This document shows positions 8,731 through 16,867 of a stretch of DNA of 64,000 nucleotides, one piece after another. Each line of letters opens with the position of its first letter. Position 1 is the stretch's first letter. The notes under the pieces are model-generated. The model searched no databases. It saw only the letters and a program-made list of their open reading frames with translations, and was not told the DNA's origin. Source of the stretch: Streptomyces diastaticus subsp. diastaticus (GTDB lineage Bacteria; Actinomycetota; Actinomycetes; Streptomycetales; Streptomycetaceae); contig NZ_BLLN01000002.1 in the NCBI RefSeq assembly GCF_011170125.1, forward strand, positions 1,087,501 through 1,151,500. The letters are read 5' to 3'. The position numbers and the translations under genes are program-made.

Positions 8731-8771
8731 CGGCCGGGCTGGGTCCGGCCGGGCTGGGTCCGGCCGGGCTG
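8731..8771. repeat. 15-bp tandem repeat, 2.7 copies
   Basis: The unit cggccgggctgggtc occurs twice perfectly and then for 11 more bases. It lies in the decayed 3' part of the cyclase remnant and reads Pro-Gly-Arg-Thr-Gln there. Confidence 0.85.
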
Positions 8772-8966
8772 CCGCGGCCGGGTCGTATCGGCAGGGACGC
8801 GGGCGTCGTCGTCGACCGCGGCGAAGCCGAGTGCCCGCCAGAGCTGGAGGGTGCGCTCGGGCCCCACCCCGGCCCGCTCGGCGACCTCACGCCGTGTGTA
8901 GGCCCTGCCGTCGCCGAGAAGCAGCTCCTCGACGGCGGGGTCCGGTTCCCCGGCGCCGCCGCTCAT
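8772..8966 (-). pseudogene. N-terminal remnant of an adenylate/guanylate-cyclase-type protein
   Basis: The frame from an ATG at 8966 encodes AVEELLLGDGRAYTRREVAERAGVGPERTLQLWRALGFAAVDDDARV. This is the start of the regulatory domain found in Streptomyces adenylate/guanylate cyclase domain proteins (LLGG-x-R-x-Y-T-R-x-x-V-A-E-R-A-G-V ... LWRALGF). Beyond about 8800 the reading becomes a Pro/Arg-rich repeat with no cyclase catalytic domain, so only a stub of some 60 residues survives. The ATG overlaps the stop of the universal-stress gene (ATGA), showing it was the second gene of that operon. The family assignment is from memory of the motif and moderately sure. Confidence 0.5.
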
Positions 8967-9412
8967 GTGGTGTGCACGATGAGGACGTCGACCGGCGCCT
9001 TCCGGGCGATGTCCGCCGGTACGGAGCCGAGGAGCCGCCCGGCCAGCGAGCGCAGCCCTCGGTTGCCGACGACCAGCAGGTCGGCCGAGCACTCCCGCGC
9101 GGCCCGCGCCAGCGCGGCGACGGGCTCGCCCTCCACCGCCAGCGACCGGACCCGCCGCGCCCCGTGCGAGCGGGCCCGGTCCCGGGCGGTCTGGAGGGTG
9201 TCCTCGGCGGGCGCCGAGCCCACCACCTGGTGGGCCTCGGCACCCAGCTGGTCCTGGGCCCGGGCCAGGTCGGGCCCGCGCATCGGCACGTACGCGCAGA
9301 CGACGACGAGTTCGGCGCCGCAGACGGCGGCGAGCCGCGCGGCCCTGTCGACCGCAGCGAACGACGACTCGGAACCGTCCGTGCCGACCATGACGGTCTG
9401 ATAGGTGCTCAC
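8963..9412 (-). CDS. Universal stress protein (UspA family)
   Basis: A 149-residue single-domain Usp. It starts with the beta-1 strand and phosphate contact TVMVGTDGSESSFAAVDRAA. It ends with the ATP-binding motif G-x2-G-x9-G-S (GNRGLRSLAGRLLGSVPADIA) followed by PVDVLIVHT, so it is of the nucleotide-binding class. Such proteins aid survival under hypoxia, starvation or oxidative stress. The start is a GTG with GGGAG eight bases upstream. The downstream gene was a cyclase-type protein, now a stub. No promoter is clear, though an AT-rich patch (gcgtaaaataaagcg) lies about 40 bases upstream. Confidence 0.92.
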   Translation of the reverse strand: MSTYQTVMVGTDGSESSFAAVDRAARLAAVCGAELVVVCAYVPMRGPDLARAQDQLGAEAHQVVGSAPAEDTLQTARDRARSHGARRVRSLAVEGEPVAALARAARECSADLLVVGNRGLRSLAGRLLGSVPADIARKAPVDVLIVHTT

Positions 9413-9519
9413 GCCAACTCCCCTCGCCCCGAGACTACTTACTCCGGCGTAAAATAAAGCGCCGGGTGCGGGCGGGCAAGGGGGCCGACGGGGTGCTCAG
9501 GTCGTCCGGCTTCCGGACG

Positions 9520-9801
9520 TCAGGCCAGCAGGGCGCGGGAGGTCTGCCGGGCGCCGGCCGTGTGTGCGGGGAGGCGGCCCTGTGGGCAGGTGGCGGCCAG
9601 GAGGTCGTCCGCCTTGAAGAGGGCCGCCTTGATGTCGGGCGAGCCGGTGGCGGCGCACAGGGCGCGGGTGGCCTCGTCGAGGGCGCGGCGGTTGGCGGGC
9701 GTGTCCCGCTCGAACTGGGCGATGCGGACCTGGGCGTACTGGGACAGCAGGGTGCGCAGTCGCTGCGCGCTCGGGGTGGTGGTGGCGGGCGGGGTGGGCA
9801 C
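9520..9801 (-). CDS. DUF5133 family small protein
   Basis: A 93-residue protein. The segment RLRTLLSQYAQVRIAQFERDTPANRRALDEATRALCAATGSPDIKAALFKADDLLA follows the DUF5133 pattern, a two-helix family restricted to streptomycetes and often found beside stress genes. Start is the GTG at 9801, which has AAAGGA eight bases upstream; a longer reading from 9858 lacks a binding site. The conserved LCVSTGT of the family reads LCAATGS here. Function unknown. Confidence 0.6.
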   Translation of the reverse strand: MPTPPATTTPSAQRLRTLLSQYAQVRIAQFERDTPANRRALDEATRALCAATGSPDIKAALFKADDLLAATCPQGRLPAHTAGARQTSRALLA

Positions 9802-9939
9802 GCGGAGCGTCCTTTCGTCGGGAGGACTCTCCTGTACATATGTCCCCGCGCGCGGCATCCATGCCTAAAGAATCACACTCGGTGATCGTGTGTGGCCGCT
9901 GGGTGCGTGCGGGGACGAGGCGGGCCTGCCGCGGGCCGG

Positions 9940-10350
9940 CTATGCGGGCAGGTCGTAGTCGAACCAGATGCTGTGGCTCCCGTCGCTCTCGTCGGTCAGT
10001 CCGCCGGTACCGGTGATGCCGGTCAACTGGCCGGTGCCGCTGGACGGGATGATGACGAAGGACTCGTCCTTGCGGTCGTCGCCCGAGGTCGTCGCCGAGT
10101 GCGTGAAGTTGAAGGTCCCCGTACGACCGTGGAGCGCCCCCTCGAAGGACTCCATGGCCACATATCCGCCCACGTTGGTCGCGTGGTCCAGCGCGTACGT
10201 GAACAAGGTGGCCGAGTGGCCGGTGATCTCTCCCTCGAACCGCTTCTGCATCGTCGCCACCCCCGCCGGGGTCCCGGTCGCCACGGCCCGGGCGGGCGCC
10301 AGATCGGCCGGGGCGAAACCGCTGACGGTGAAGGTTCCTGTAGCTCTCAT
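9940..10350 (-). CDS. DUF3224 family protein
   Basis: A 136-residue protein with the DUF3224 pattern: a start of MRATGTFTVSGF, a middle KRFEGEITGHSATLFTYALD, YVAMESFEGALHGRTGTFNFTHSAT, then a C-terminal GTGQLTGITGTGGL and FDYDL. The family is a small beta-barrel related to allene oxide cyclase and dirigent-type folds, with no proven role in bacteria. Cytoplasmic, with no signal peptide. It is a single gene, flanked by unrelated genes on both sides. Confidence 0.85.
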   Translation of the reverse strand: MRATGTFTVSGFAPADLAPARAVATGTPAGVATMQKRFEGEITGHSATLFTYALDHATNVGGYVAMESFEGALHGRTGTFNFTHSATTSGDDRKDESFVIIPSSGTGQLTGITGTGGLTDESDGSHSIWFDYDLPA

Positions 10351-10495
10351 GCGGCGAGCCTAGCCGTGCGCTCCGGTCGGGCGCAGGACATCGACAGGCT
10401 CGGTGCGGACCGGCCGGACGGGCGGCGCCCCGGGGCCCCGGAGGGAGACCTCCGCGGGCGGCCCGGGGCGCGCGGGGGCCGGCCGGGAAGGGGCC

Positions 10496-11143
10496 TCACT
10501 GCTTGCCGGTGCCGACCGGGTCGATCACGACGCCCTCCGAGGTGGAGCTGTCGGAGACGGGGACGTTGATCTCGGTCGGGATGGTCTTGGAGCGGGTCTC
10601 CTCGGGCGGGGTCACGACGAGCCGGGTGATGTCGACGCCGGAGCCGCCGGAGTGGTTGGCGGGGTAGTGGAGGGTGGCGCGGGTGGTCTCGCCGGTCTTG
10701 AGGACGACGGTCGGGGTCGCCAGGTCGCTGCGGTTGGCGTTGACGCCGCCCGGGCCGCTGTCGGCCTTGAGGTCGACACCCGGGAAGCCCTTGAGGAAGC
10801 AGGCGTCGCCGGTGTTCTTGAAGGCGATGTGCAGGGTGCCCTCGCCCATGCCGTGGGCGCTGCTGATGTCGAGGTTCGCGGTCTCGCAGGGGCCGGTGTT
10901 GATCGTGCCGCCGCCGCTGCCGGGGGCGTCTGTCGCCGAGTCGCCGCCGGTCGTGTTCCCGCTCTCCTCACCCGCTCCGCCCTCCTGTGCGTCCCCGCCC
11001 TTGCCGGAGGGCGAGGAAGAGGAAGCGGGGGCGGCGGCGTCGGTGTCGCCGGTGCTCGCGGCGGTGTCGTCGCCCTGGCAGGCGGTGAGGGAGAGGCCGG
11101 TGACGAGGGCCAGGGTGGCGAGGGTGATCTTGTGAGCGCGCAT
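10496..11143 (-). CDS. DUF4232 lipoprotein
   Basis: A 215-residue secreted lipoprotein. A signal peptide ends in the lipobox LTAC (Cys about residue 22), followed by a Ser/Gly/Asp-rich linker of about 60 residues. The DUF4232 domain starts at GPCETANLDISS and has the second cysteine in DACFLKGFPGVDL. Start ATG at 11143 has AAGGA six bases upstream; earlier in-frame codons are unlikely to be used. The role is unknown. A related lipoprotein is encoded at 25841-26521. Confidence 0.85.
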   Translation of the reverse strand: MRAHKITLATLALVTGLSLTACQGDDTAASTGDTDAAAPASSSSPSGKGGDAQEGGAGEESGNTTGGDSATDAPGSGGGTINTGPCETANLDISSAHGMGEGTLHIAFKNTGDACFLKGFPGVDLKADSGPGGVNANRSDLATPTVVLKTGETTRATLHYPANHSGGSGVDITRLVVTPPEETRSKTIPTEINVPVSDSSTSEGVVIDPVGTGKQ

Positions 11144-11482
11144 CGGTCGTCCTTGGCGGTCGTGATGTGTGCTCGCCGGGAGCGAGCCTTGCTGGTCATG
11201 TGGACCCGCCGGACCGCCCGCGCCGTTCCGCCCGGACGGATCTTCTTGCATGGCTGTTACACGTGAACAGTTCCTGTTACCGGGTCGGCCCGCGGCGTGT
11301 CGGCTCGTGGGTCCAGGGACCCAGGGTCCGGGGCCCTGGCCGGGCGCGGCCGGCGTCCCTAGGGTCCGTCCCGATGGGCGGCGCGGACGCGTGACGCACG
11401 GGGGCGTGGCCGCGAGATTGTCATGGCTCGCTCACGCGTGCCGCTCCTGCCTGTGCTGTCCCCTTCCTGTGAGGAGAGAACG

Positions 11483-12469
11483 ATGTGCGAATCCTGCGCG
11501 ACACCGGCGGTCGAGGAACTCGCGGCGGACGAGGAGGCGGTGCGGCGCGGGGGCCTGTCGCGGCGCGGCCTGCTCGCCGGGCTCGGCGCCGGACTGGGCC
11601 TCTCCGTCATCGGCCTCACCACCGGCGCCTCGACCGCGTCGGCGGCCTCGGCGAAGAACGGCGCCTGGGCCAACCCGGCGCTCGGCTACTTCCCCCAGGG
11701 CGGCCACTACGGAGCCCCCCGAGGCGGCGCCGCGCACGCCGGGCAGGACATCACCAACTCGACCGGCACGGGTGTCTACGCGGCGGCCGCCGGCACCGTC
11801 ATCCGGCGTTCGTGGGGCGGTGGCCTCGGCGGCCGGACCGGCAACGCCCTGGTCATCTCGCACGGCGGCAACCAGTACACGTACTACGGCCACCTCAGCG
11901 CCTACCGGGTCGCGCTCAACGCCAAGGTCAAGGCCGGGCAGCGCATCGCCGACATGGGGGCGACCGGCAACGTGACGGGGCCGCACCTGCACTTCGAGAC
12001 GCACTCCGGCGGCCTCGGCAGCATCACCAACCCGGTCACCTTCATGACGGCTCGCGGTGTGGACCTGGGCGGCGGCTGGCCCCGGCTGGACGCGGGCGCG
12101 TCCGGCGCCACGGTCGTCGTCGTCCAGCGGCTGATGACGCAGCGGGGTCACAAGCTGGTCGCCGACGGGAACTACGGCTCGGTCTCGGTCGCCGCCGTCA
12201 AGAAGTTCCAGGCGTCCAAGGGGCTGGTGGCGGACGGCCAGGTCGGCCCCGCGACCTGGCCCAAGCTCGTGTACACCCTGCGCCAGGGCAGCAGCGGCCA
12301 GCACGTCAGCGCCCTCCAGACCGCCCTGAACCGGCGCAGCGCGGGTCTCGCGGTGGACGGCACCTTCGGTTCCGTCACCACGACCGCCGTCCGCGCCTAC
12401 CAGGGCCTGAACCGCCTGGTCGTGGACGGCGAGGCGGGCCCGGTGACCTGGCAGGCGCTGGTGGGCTGA
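11483..12469 (+). CDS. Tat-exported M23 metallopeptidase with two peptidoglycan-binding domains
   Basis: A 328-residue cell-wall hydrolase. Residues 25-57 form a twin-arginine signal (LSRRGLLAGLGAGLGLSVIG). The M23/LytM catalytic domain has its zinc ligands in HAGQD and HLHFETH, with GNALVISHGG and YTYYGHLS between them. Two PG_binding_1 repeats follow (LVADGNYGSVSVAAVKKFQ and LAVDGTFGSVTTTAVRAYQ). It should cut peptide cross-bridges outside the cell. The ATG at 11483 has GAGGAGAG seven bases upstream; the in-frame start 60 bases earlier has no site. Monocistronic, ended by a strong hairpin. Confidence 0.93.
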   Translation: MCESCATPAVEELAADEEAVRRGGLSRRGLLAGLGAGLGLSVIGLTTGASTASAASAKNGAWANPALGYFPQGGHYGAPRGGAAHAGQDITNSTGTGVYAAAAGTVIRRSWGGGLGGRTGNALVISHGGNQYTYYGHLSAYRVALNAKVKAGQRIADMGATGNVTGPHLHFETHSGGLGSITNPVTFMTARGVDLGGGWPRLDAGASGATVVVVQRLMTQRGHKLVADGNYGSVSVAAVKKFQASKGLVADGQVGPATWPKLVYTLRQGSSGQHVSALQTALNRRSAGLAVDGTFGSVTTTAVRAYQGLNRLVVDGEAGPVTWQALVG

Positions 12470-12478
12470 CCCGGCCGA

Positions 12479-12517
12479 CGGGCCCGGTCGCCGGTGAGGT
12501 GCCGGCGACCGGGCCCG
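12479..12517. terminator. Bidirectional hairpin terminator
   Basis: A perfect 16-base inverted repeat (cgggcccggtcgccgg and complement) with a 7-base loop lies between the convergent M23 peptidase and the TIR-like membrane-protein gene. Confidence 0.8.
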
Positions 12518-12556
12518 GGCGGCCCGACACCGGCGGGGACACCGCGGGTCGCATCG

Positions 12557-13960
12557 CTACAGGCGCGAGTCGACCCAGTCGCGCACATCCCGGCGGACGA
12601 GCAGCAGGGCGGCCACGGGCATGCTCAGGACGATCAGCAACAGCAGGACGAAGGCGACGAACAGCACCCTGCCCGGAGCGGGCAGCTTCCCCAGCACGGC
12701 TGCCAGCAGCAGCACGGGGAAGAAGACGCCTTGGATGCGGCTGATCATGACGGCGTACGGGCCCCCGCGCCACAGCCGGTACCCGCAGACGGCGACCACC
12801 AGCAACCACAGCAGGAGAGGCCAACTCGTGTAGAGGGAGAGGAGAGCGCCGGGGTCGAAGCCGCGGGAGAGGTCGGGAACCTCGGGCGGGAGGATGTCCC
12901 CGACGGCGAGGACCAGGCCCGCGAGCAGGAGGGGCAGTGTCAGCGGCGCCAGCCAGAACGTGGCGATCACCAGCACGCTCACCTTCACCGCCCACGGGCG
13001 CCGCGTCCTGGGCTTGAGTCGCGCCGGAACGCCCGCCCGCCGATAGACGGGCTGCAAGGCGCGCGGCAGAGCCCGCTGTGTACGACGTGCGACGCCGAGC
13101 AGGGGGAACCTGCCGTCCAGCATCTCCCAGTGCGGTGTCCAGTCGCGGTCGAACCAGATCGCCGCGCGAACATAGCGTCCTCGCAGGAGACGGTGGCGGA
13201 TGCGCTTCGGCGGGTAGTCGGGCAGTCCTTTGGGGAACTCGCCTTCCAGCGCCGCGCGGAACCGCGTGTACTGGTCGTGGTCCCGGACGGCCAGGAGGAC
13301 CAGACGGGTCGGGTCGTCGCGCCTCACCAGCTCTCTGACCTCGCGGCCGAGATTCCTGCCCGCCCCCGCGGCCAGCACGACGAGGGCGGAGCGGTCGAGC
13401 GCGGCGACCACCTCGTTCCACCACGTCCCGTCCGAGGCGTAATGGCGCTGGGCGCCGAGGTGCGGCAGCCGGTCGGTCGTACTGCCGAGCGCCACCATCC
13501 GGCCGAACGGTGCGAACGCGCGGCCGACCTGGTCCTCTTCGGTCCGCAGATGGGCGGGTGTGGGCAGCATGAAGGTGAACAGCAGGCGGAACCATCGCCG
13601 TGCGGCCACCCGGGAGAAGCCGGCGTCGTCCTTGAACGACCGGAGGAACACCACGATCCGCTCGTCCGCGGGGAGGCCCTGGATGCTGGTCAGGACGGGA
13701 GTCAGATGCATCCGCCCCCGCAGCACCGCCCAGATGCCGGCCACCACCAGAAGCGCGTTGGCCGCGAAGATCCCCCAGGTCGCCCAGGCCGAGGCGGTCC
13801 CGTAGGCGAATCCGATGCCTCCGGCGCCCAGGGTCAGTGCGATCCACCCCGCCGTACTCAGACGGCGGCCCTGGCGCTCGGACTGGGCGATCACGGCGGC
13901 CTGACGGGGCGGGCGTCTCGGTCTGGGCGGCGCTGTGCTGTCGGTTCGCAGTTCCGCCAT
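12557..13960 (-). CDS. Multi-TM protein with a cytoplasmic TIR-like/Rossmannoid domain
   Basis: A 467-residue protein. Two TM helices (about 36-54 and 60-80) are followed by a soluble domain (about 98-290) and then about four TM helices (325-355, 370-395 and two more to 460). The soluble domain begins RIVVFLRSFKDD, continues with an EE pair, FGRMVALGS, GAQRHYASDGTWWNEVVAALDRSALVVLAAG, and GREVRELV. That order of strand, D-x-W helix, and Glu-containing helix resembles TIR/STIR domains, but this is a visual inference, not a family match. The ATG at 13960 has GGAG upstream. It is divergent from a SLATT-type gene 65 bases away, suggesting a joint system. Confidence 0.7.
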   Translation of the reverse strand: MAELRTDSTAPPRPRRPPRQAAVIAQSERQGRRLSTAGWIALTLGAGGIGFAYGTASAWATWGIFAANALLVVAGIWAVLRGRMHLTPVLTSIQGLPADERIVVFLRSFKDDAGFSRVAARRWFRLLFTFMLPTPAHLRTEEDQVGRAFAPFGRMVALGSTTDRLPHLGAQRHYASDGTWWNEVVAALDRSALVVLAAGAGRNLGREVRELVRRDDPTRLVLLAVRDHDQYTRFRAALEGEFPKGLPDYPPKRIRHRLLRGRYVRAAIWFDRDWTPHWEMLDGRFPLLGVARRTQRALPRALQPVYRRAGVPARLKPRTRRPWAVKVSVLVIATFWLAPLTLPLLLAGLVLAVGDILPPEVPDLSRGFDPGALLSLYTSWPLLLWLLVVAVCGYRLWRGGPYAVMISRIQGVFFPVLLLAAVLGKLPAPGRVLFVAFVLLLLIVLSMPVAALLLVRRDVRDWVDSRL

Positions 13961-14025
13961 CTTGCTCCGCCTTGTCGAGTCGGGGACGCTGGCTTCCTCA
14001 CGGTAGTGCTGAGAGGGCGTGAGTT

Positions 14026-14904
14026 GTGGGGGATTCAGGCGATTCGGCCGTGCGGTGGGTGTGGGACCGGCAGAGCGTCTGGTCACAGGCCGCGGACCAG
14101 GCCAAGCGCTCGATCGGACGGGCCAGGAGAGCCGGGCTCGTGCTGGGCGTGACGGGGGCGTGCCTCGGCACCGCGGCCGCCCAGGTCATGGGGTGGAGCG
14201 AGGAGGCGGGGAAGAGCCTGGCCTTCCTGGCGGCCGTCGCGGTGGGGCTCGTTCCGCTCGCCACCAGGAACGCGGGTCCCCAGCAGGTCCGCGAGTGGAC
14301 CAGGCTGCGCTCGCTCAGCGAGGAGCTCAAGAGCGAGGTCCACGTGTACCTCGCGCACGTCGTTCCCTACCGGGAGGCTGACGCCTCCCAGCTCCTCCTG
14401 GAACGTGCCGAGCGGGCGCTCGCGGACGCCTCCGACCTCGCCGGCCACACCGTCGGCCTCACTCCGCGTCGGCGCGCGCTCCCCCTCGTCACCGATGTCG
14501 GCTCCTACCTGAGGCTGCGGGTCGCCGACCAGATCGCGGGCTACTACCGGCCCCGGGCGGCGTACATGAGCCGACGGGGTGCCCGCGTCCGCCGGGTGGA
14601 GCTGGCGTTGGCCGTGGGCGCGGCGCTGCTGGGAGCCGCGTCCGGCGCCTTCGGCGACGAGTGGCCCGTCGCGTGGATCGCGACGGTCACGACTGTGGCC
14701 GCCGCGTTCACCGCGCACGCCGCGGCCTCCCGGTACGCGTACCAGGAGATGGACTTCTCCCGTACCGCCGCGGAACTGGAAGGTCTCACGGTCCGGCGCG
14801 CTCAGGCCGCCGACCCCGCCACCGACGACGCCTTCGTCGAACGATGCGAGCGGGTCATAGCCGCGCAGAACCAGGGGTGGCAGGCGAAGTGGCTCGGTGA
14901 GTAG
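14026..14904 (+). CDS. SLATT/DUF4231-type membrane protein with two copies of the 2-TM unit
   Basis: A 292-residue protein with two related halves. The first has W-x-x-Q-x-x-W-S-x-x-A (11-24), two TM helices (36-53 and 66-80), then WTRLRSLSEELKSEVHVYLAHVVPY. The second has YLRLRVADQIAGYYRPRAAYMSRRGARVRR (161-190), two TM helices (190-207 and 214-234), then YAYQEMDFSRTAAELEGL. This is the SLATT/DUF4231 architecture. Computational surveys place it as a pore-forming effector beside nucleotide-signalling conflict systems. No nucleotidyltransferase is nearby; the only partner is the divergent TIR-like membrane protein. Start GTG at 14026 with GAGAGGG upstream. Confidence 0.75.
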   Translation: MGDSGDSAVRWVWDRQSVWSQAADQAKRSIGRARRAGLVLGVTGACLGTAAAQVMGWSEEAGKSLAFLAAVAVGLVPLATRNAGPQQVREWTRLRSLSEELKSEVHVYLAHVVPYREADASQLLLERAERALADASDLAGHTVGLTPRRRALPLVTDVGSYLRLRVADQIAGYYRPRAAYMSRRGARVRRVELALAVGAALLGAASGAFGDEWPVAWIATVTTVAAAFTAHAAASRYAYQEMDFSRTAAELEGLTVRRAQAADPATDDAFVERCERVIAAQNQGWQAKWLGE

Positions 14905-14974
14905 GCCCTCGGGCGGGGGAGGCCGGGCCGCTCGTCGCCGGCCGGATTCCGGCCCGGGGAGGCGGGCGGAGGTG

Positions 14975-15685
14975 CGGCACCCACCGGCGTCGGTGCCCGC
15001 CTGGTCGACCGGGGGCTGTATCCGCCCGCACCCGCCCTCGTGGTCCCCACCGCCCCGGGGGGCCCGGCCCGCCGGATGAGAGGGCGGGCGCGGGACGGCT
15101 TGCGGACGGCGTTCGCGCACCCGGTGCTGCGGCCGGGGTGCTGCTCACCGGGGCGGCGGCGCTCCCGCTGCCCGTGGCGTCGCTGCTGCCGCCGTCGCCG
15201 GCGCGGGAGGAGCGGTGGGGCGCGGCCGTGACCGCGATGGTCGTGGGGGCGCGGGGCGCGGCGCCGGGACGGTGGTGGTCACCCTCGCGGTCGTCGTGCG
15301 GGGCCCGTTCGGGCGTCCCGGGCGGATGGCGGCGGGCGGGCTCGGGTCGGTGGGGGCCGGGCCGCCGGGGCCCGGGCTGACGCCGGGCGCGTCCGGTGCC
15401 GTGGCAGCCGGTTCCGTCGTGCCGTCGGCAGCGGGATCCGCGCCGCGCACATCACGCCGTCGGTGCTCGGTCGCACCGGAGGACCGCCTGTCCCGGGCGC
15501 GGGCCCTGTCGTTCGTCCTCCAGCGCCCGGCCCTGCTGCTGACGCACCACGTCCTGGGAGCCGGCGCCGACCTGGCGGGCCCGGCGCTCGCCGTCCTCGG
15601 CTGCGCGGTGACGACCACGGCCGTCGCGCTGCTGTGCCTGGACTCGCGCCCTTTGCGCACCGACCGCGCCGGGCCGGCCCCCTAG
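14975..15685 (+). pseudogene. Decayed, 5'-truncated MFS transporter
   Basis: Fragments in different frames line up in the order of the C-terminal half of a major-facilitator transporter. They are ARDGLRTAFAHPVLRP, then from 15138 LLTGAAALPLPVASLLPPSP, then from about 15260 GTVVVTLAVVVRGPFGRPGRMAAGGL, then near 15430 GSGIRAAHITPSVLG, then [38 protein letters not shown] to the stop at 15685. At least four frame changes are needed, and no N-terminal half is present. It is therefore a dead transporter gene. Substrate unknown. Confidence 0.6.
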
Positions 15686-15694
15686 GGTCGTGCC

Positions 15695-16090
15695 ATGCTG
15701 CGACTCGGTTTCCCCGTCATCGGCGTCACGGATCTGCCCCGGGCGGTGGCCTTCTGGTCGGAGGCCCTGGACCTGGTGGCGACCGAGGAGTGGCGCTCCG
15801 GCACCTGGCGGACGCTCGACCGCGCCGACGGTTCGGGGCGCGCTCTCGCCCTGATGGTCAGCGACTCCCCGCCCGAGCCGCGCCCCCGCCTCCACCTGGA
15901 CCTGTTCACGGACTCGGCCGAGGAGCAGGAGGCCGAGGTGCGGCGGCTGGTCGGGCTCGGCGCGCGCCGCGTCGACTGGGATCTGTACCCGCCCGAGCCC
16001 GACTTCGTGGTCCTCGCCGATCCGGACGGGAACATCTTCTGCGTGGTCGACCTGAGCCACGCCCCCAGCGGCGGGGGCGGTGGCACGTGA
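15695..16090 (+). CDS. VOC/glyoxalase-fold protein
   Basis: A 131-residue protein of the vicinal-oxygen-chelate superfamily: RLGFPVIGVTDLPRAVAFWSEALDLV at the start, PRLHLDLFTDSAEEQEAEVRRLVGLGARRVDW in the middle and FVVLADPDGNIFCVVDL at the end. The His in HLDLF and the Glu/Asp positions fit the metal site partly. This subgroup is common in actinomycetes; substrates are usually unknown. It stands alone, ten bases after the MFS remnant and before two hairpins. Confidence 0.85.
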   Translation: MLRLGFPVIGVTDLPRAVAFWSEALDLVATEEWRSGTWRTLDRADGSGRALALMVSDSPPEPRPRLHLDLFTDSAEEQEAEVRRLVGLGARRVDWDLYPPEPDFVVLADPDGNIFCVVDLSHAPSGGGGGT

Positions 16091-16092
16091 GA

Positions 16093-16169
16093 AGCCCCGG
16101 GCCCGATCAAAGCACGGGTCCGGGGCTGGGCCGCCCGGCTGCTGACCGTCCAAGGAGGCAGCCGGGCGG
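16093..16169 (+). terminator. Two consecutive hairpins after the VOC gene
   Basis: The first, 16093-16127, has a 13-base stem (agccccgggcccg) with one mismatch. The second, 16131-16169, has a perfect 12-base stem (ccgcccggctgc). Both fit factor-independent termination in this GC-rich host. Confidence 0.65.
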
Positions 16170-16257
16170 GGTCAAGAGGCCCGCTGTGCGCGGGCGGTGG
16201 GGACGGCGACCGACGCCGGCCAGGCGGGGGCCGCGACGGTCACGGCGACGTGCCGCG

Positions 16258-16425
16258 TCACCACGGGTCGGCGATCTCGTGCAGTCTGCCGCACGCCAGC
16301 ATGGGGCAACGGACGTAACGAGCGGCGGGGGCTTCGGGTTTCAGGTCTGGCTCGGTGGCTTCCGGTGCGGCGGGGCGCGGCGGGTCGGGGTGGTCGTCCT
16401 CAGGGCGTACGTTCGGCGGGGTCAC
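16258..16425 (-). CDS. Small Cys-containing protein (55 aa), last gene of microgene operon
   Basis: Starts at a GTG with GAGGAG seven bases upstream. The N-terminal 35 residues are Pro/Glu-rich and disordered-looking; the C-terminus is RYVRCPMLACGRLHEIADP, where C-x4-C and a His resemble a small metal site. No family recognised. It overlaps the previous gene by 26 bases, so it belongs to the same transcript. Confidence 0.55.
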   Translation of the reverse strand: MTPPNVRPEDDHPDPPRPAAPEATEPDLKPEAPAARYVRCPMLACGRLHEIADPW

Positions 16426-16867
16426 GCGTATCTCCTCGGTTAAGGAACGACGCCCGGCCGTCGCCGTCACGCCGACGGACGGACGTAATTCTCGGGATCA
16501 GCAGGGGGCGGGCTGTGAGCTGGTACCAGGCCCCTCCCTCGCGGGCGGTGAAGCGGTACGGGAAGCCGGTCGCGAGGCGGTCGACGGTCTCCTCGCCGTA
16601 GGCCGGGTCGGCTGCCCAGAGGCGGAGTTGGGAGGGGGCGTGCTCGGCGGGCCGCACCACCGGGCGCAGCGCCCCCGGCGGCAGGCGGGTGGTGCGCGGG
16701 TCGGGGTCGAGGGCGTCGGCGAGGCGGTGCGCCTGACGGCGCAGCCAGCGCAGCGCGAGGCGCCGGGTCGGGGCGACGACCCCGCCGAGGAACACGGAGG
16801 AGGCGGCCGCACCCCCGTGGACCTCGGCGAGGTACTCGACCCCCGCCGCCGGGCAGGCTCCGCTCAC
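16400..16867 (-). CDS. Uncharacterised Arg-rich protein (155 aa) of microgene operon
   Basis: A soluble, Arg/Ala-rich protein. The only notable segments are APTRRLALRWLRRQAHRLADALDPDP and FPYRFTAREGGAWYQLTARP. No family recognised. It starts at a GTG overlapping the stop of the 40-residue gene (GTGA). The last 25 bases overlap the start of the 55-residue gene. Its setting beside an XRE/DUF397 module is the only hint of role. Confidence 0.55.
   Translation of the reverse strand: MSGACPAAGVEYLAEVHGGAAASSVFLGGVVAPTRRLALRWLRRQAHRLADALDPDPRTTRLPPGALRPVVRPAEHAPSQLRLWAADPAYGEETVDRLATGFPYRFTAREGGAWYQLTARPLLIPRITSVRRRDGDGRASFLNRGDTRDPAERTP

Noticed and set aside
8731..8771. 15-bp repeats as a CRISPR array
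   Set aside because: The units are directly adjacent with no spacers, fewer than three copies, and no cas genes are present.
13018..14904. Full CBASS or CD-NTase operon around the SLATT gene
   Set aside because: No nucleotidyltransferase, SLOG, E1/E2 or HORMA-like gene is present on either side.
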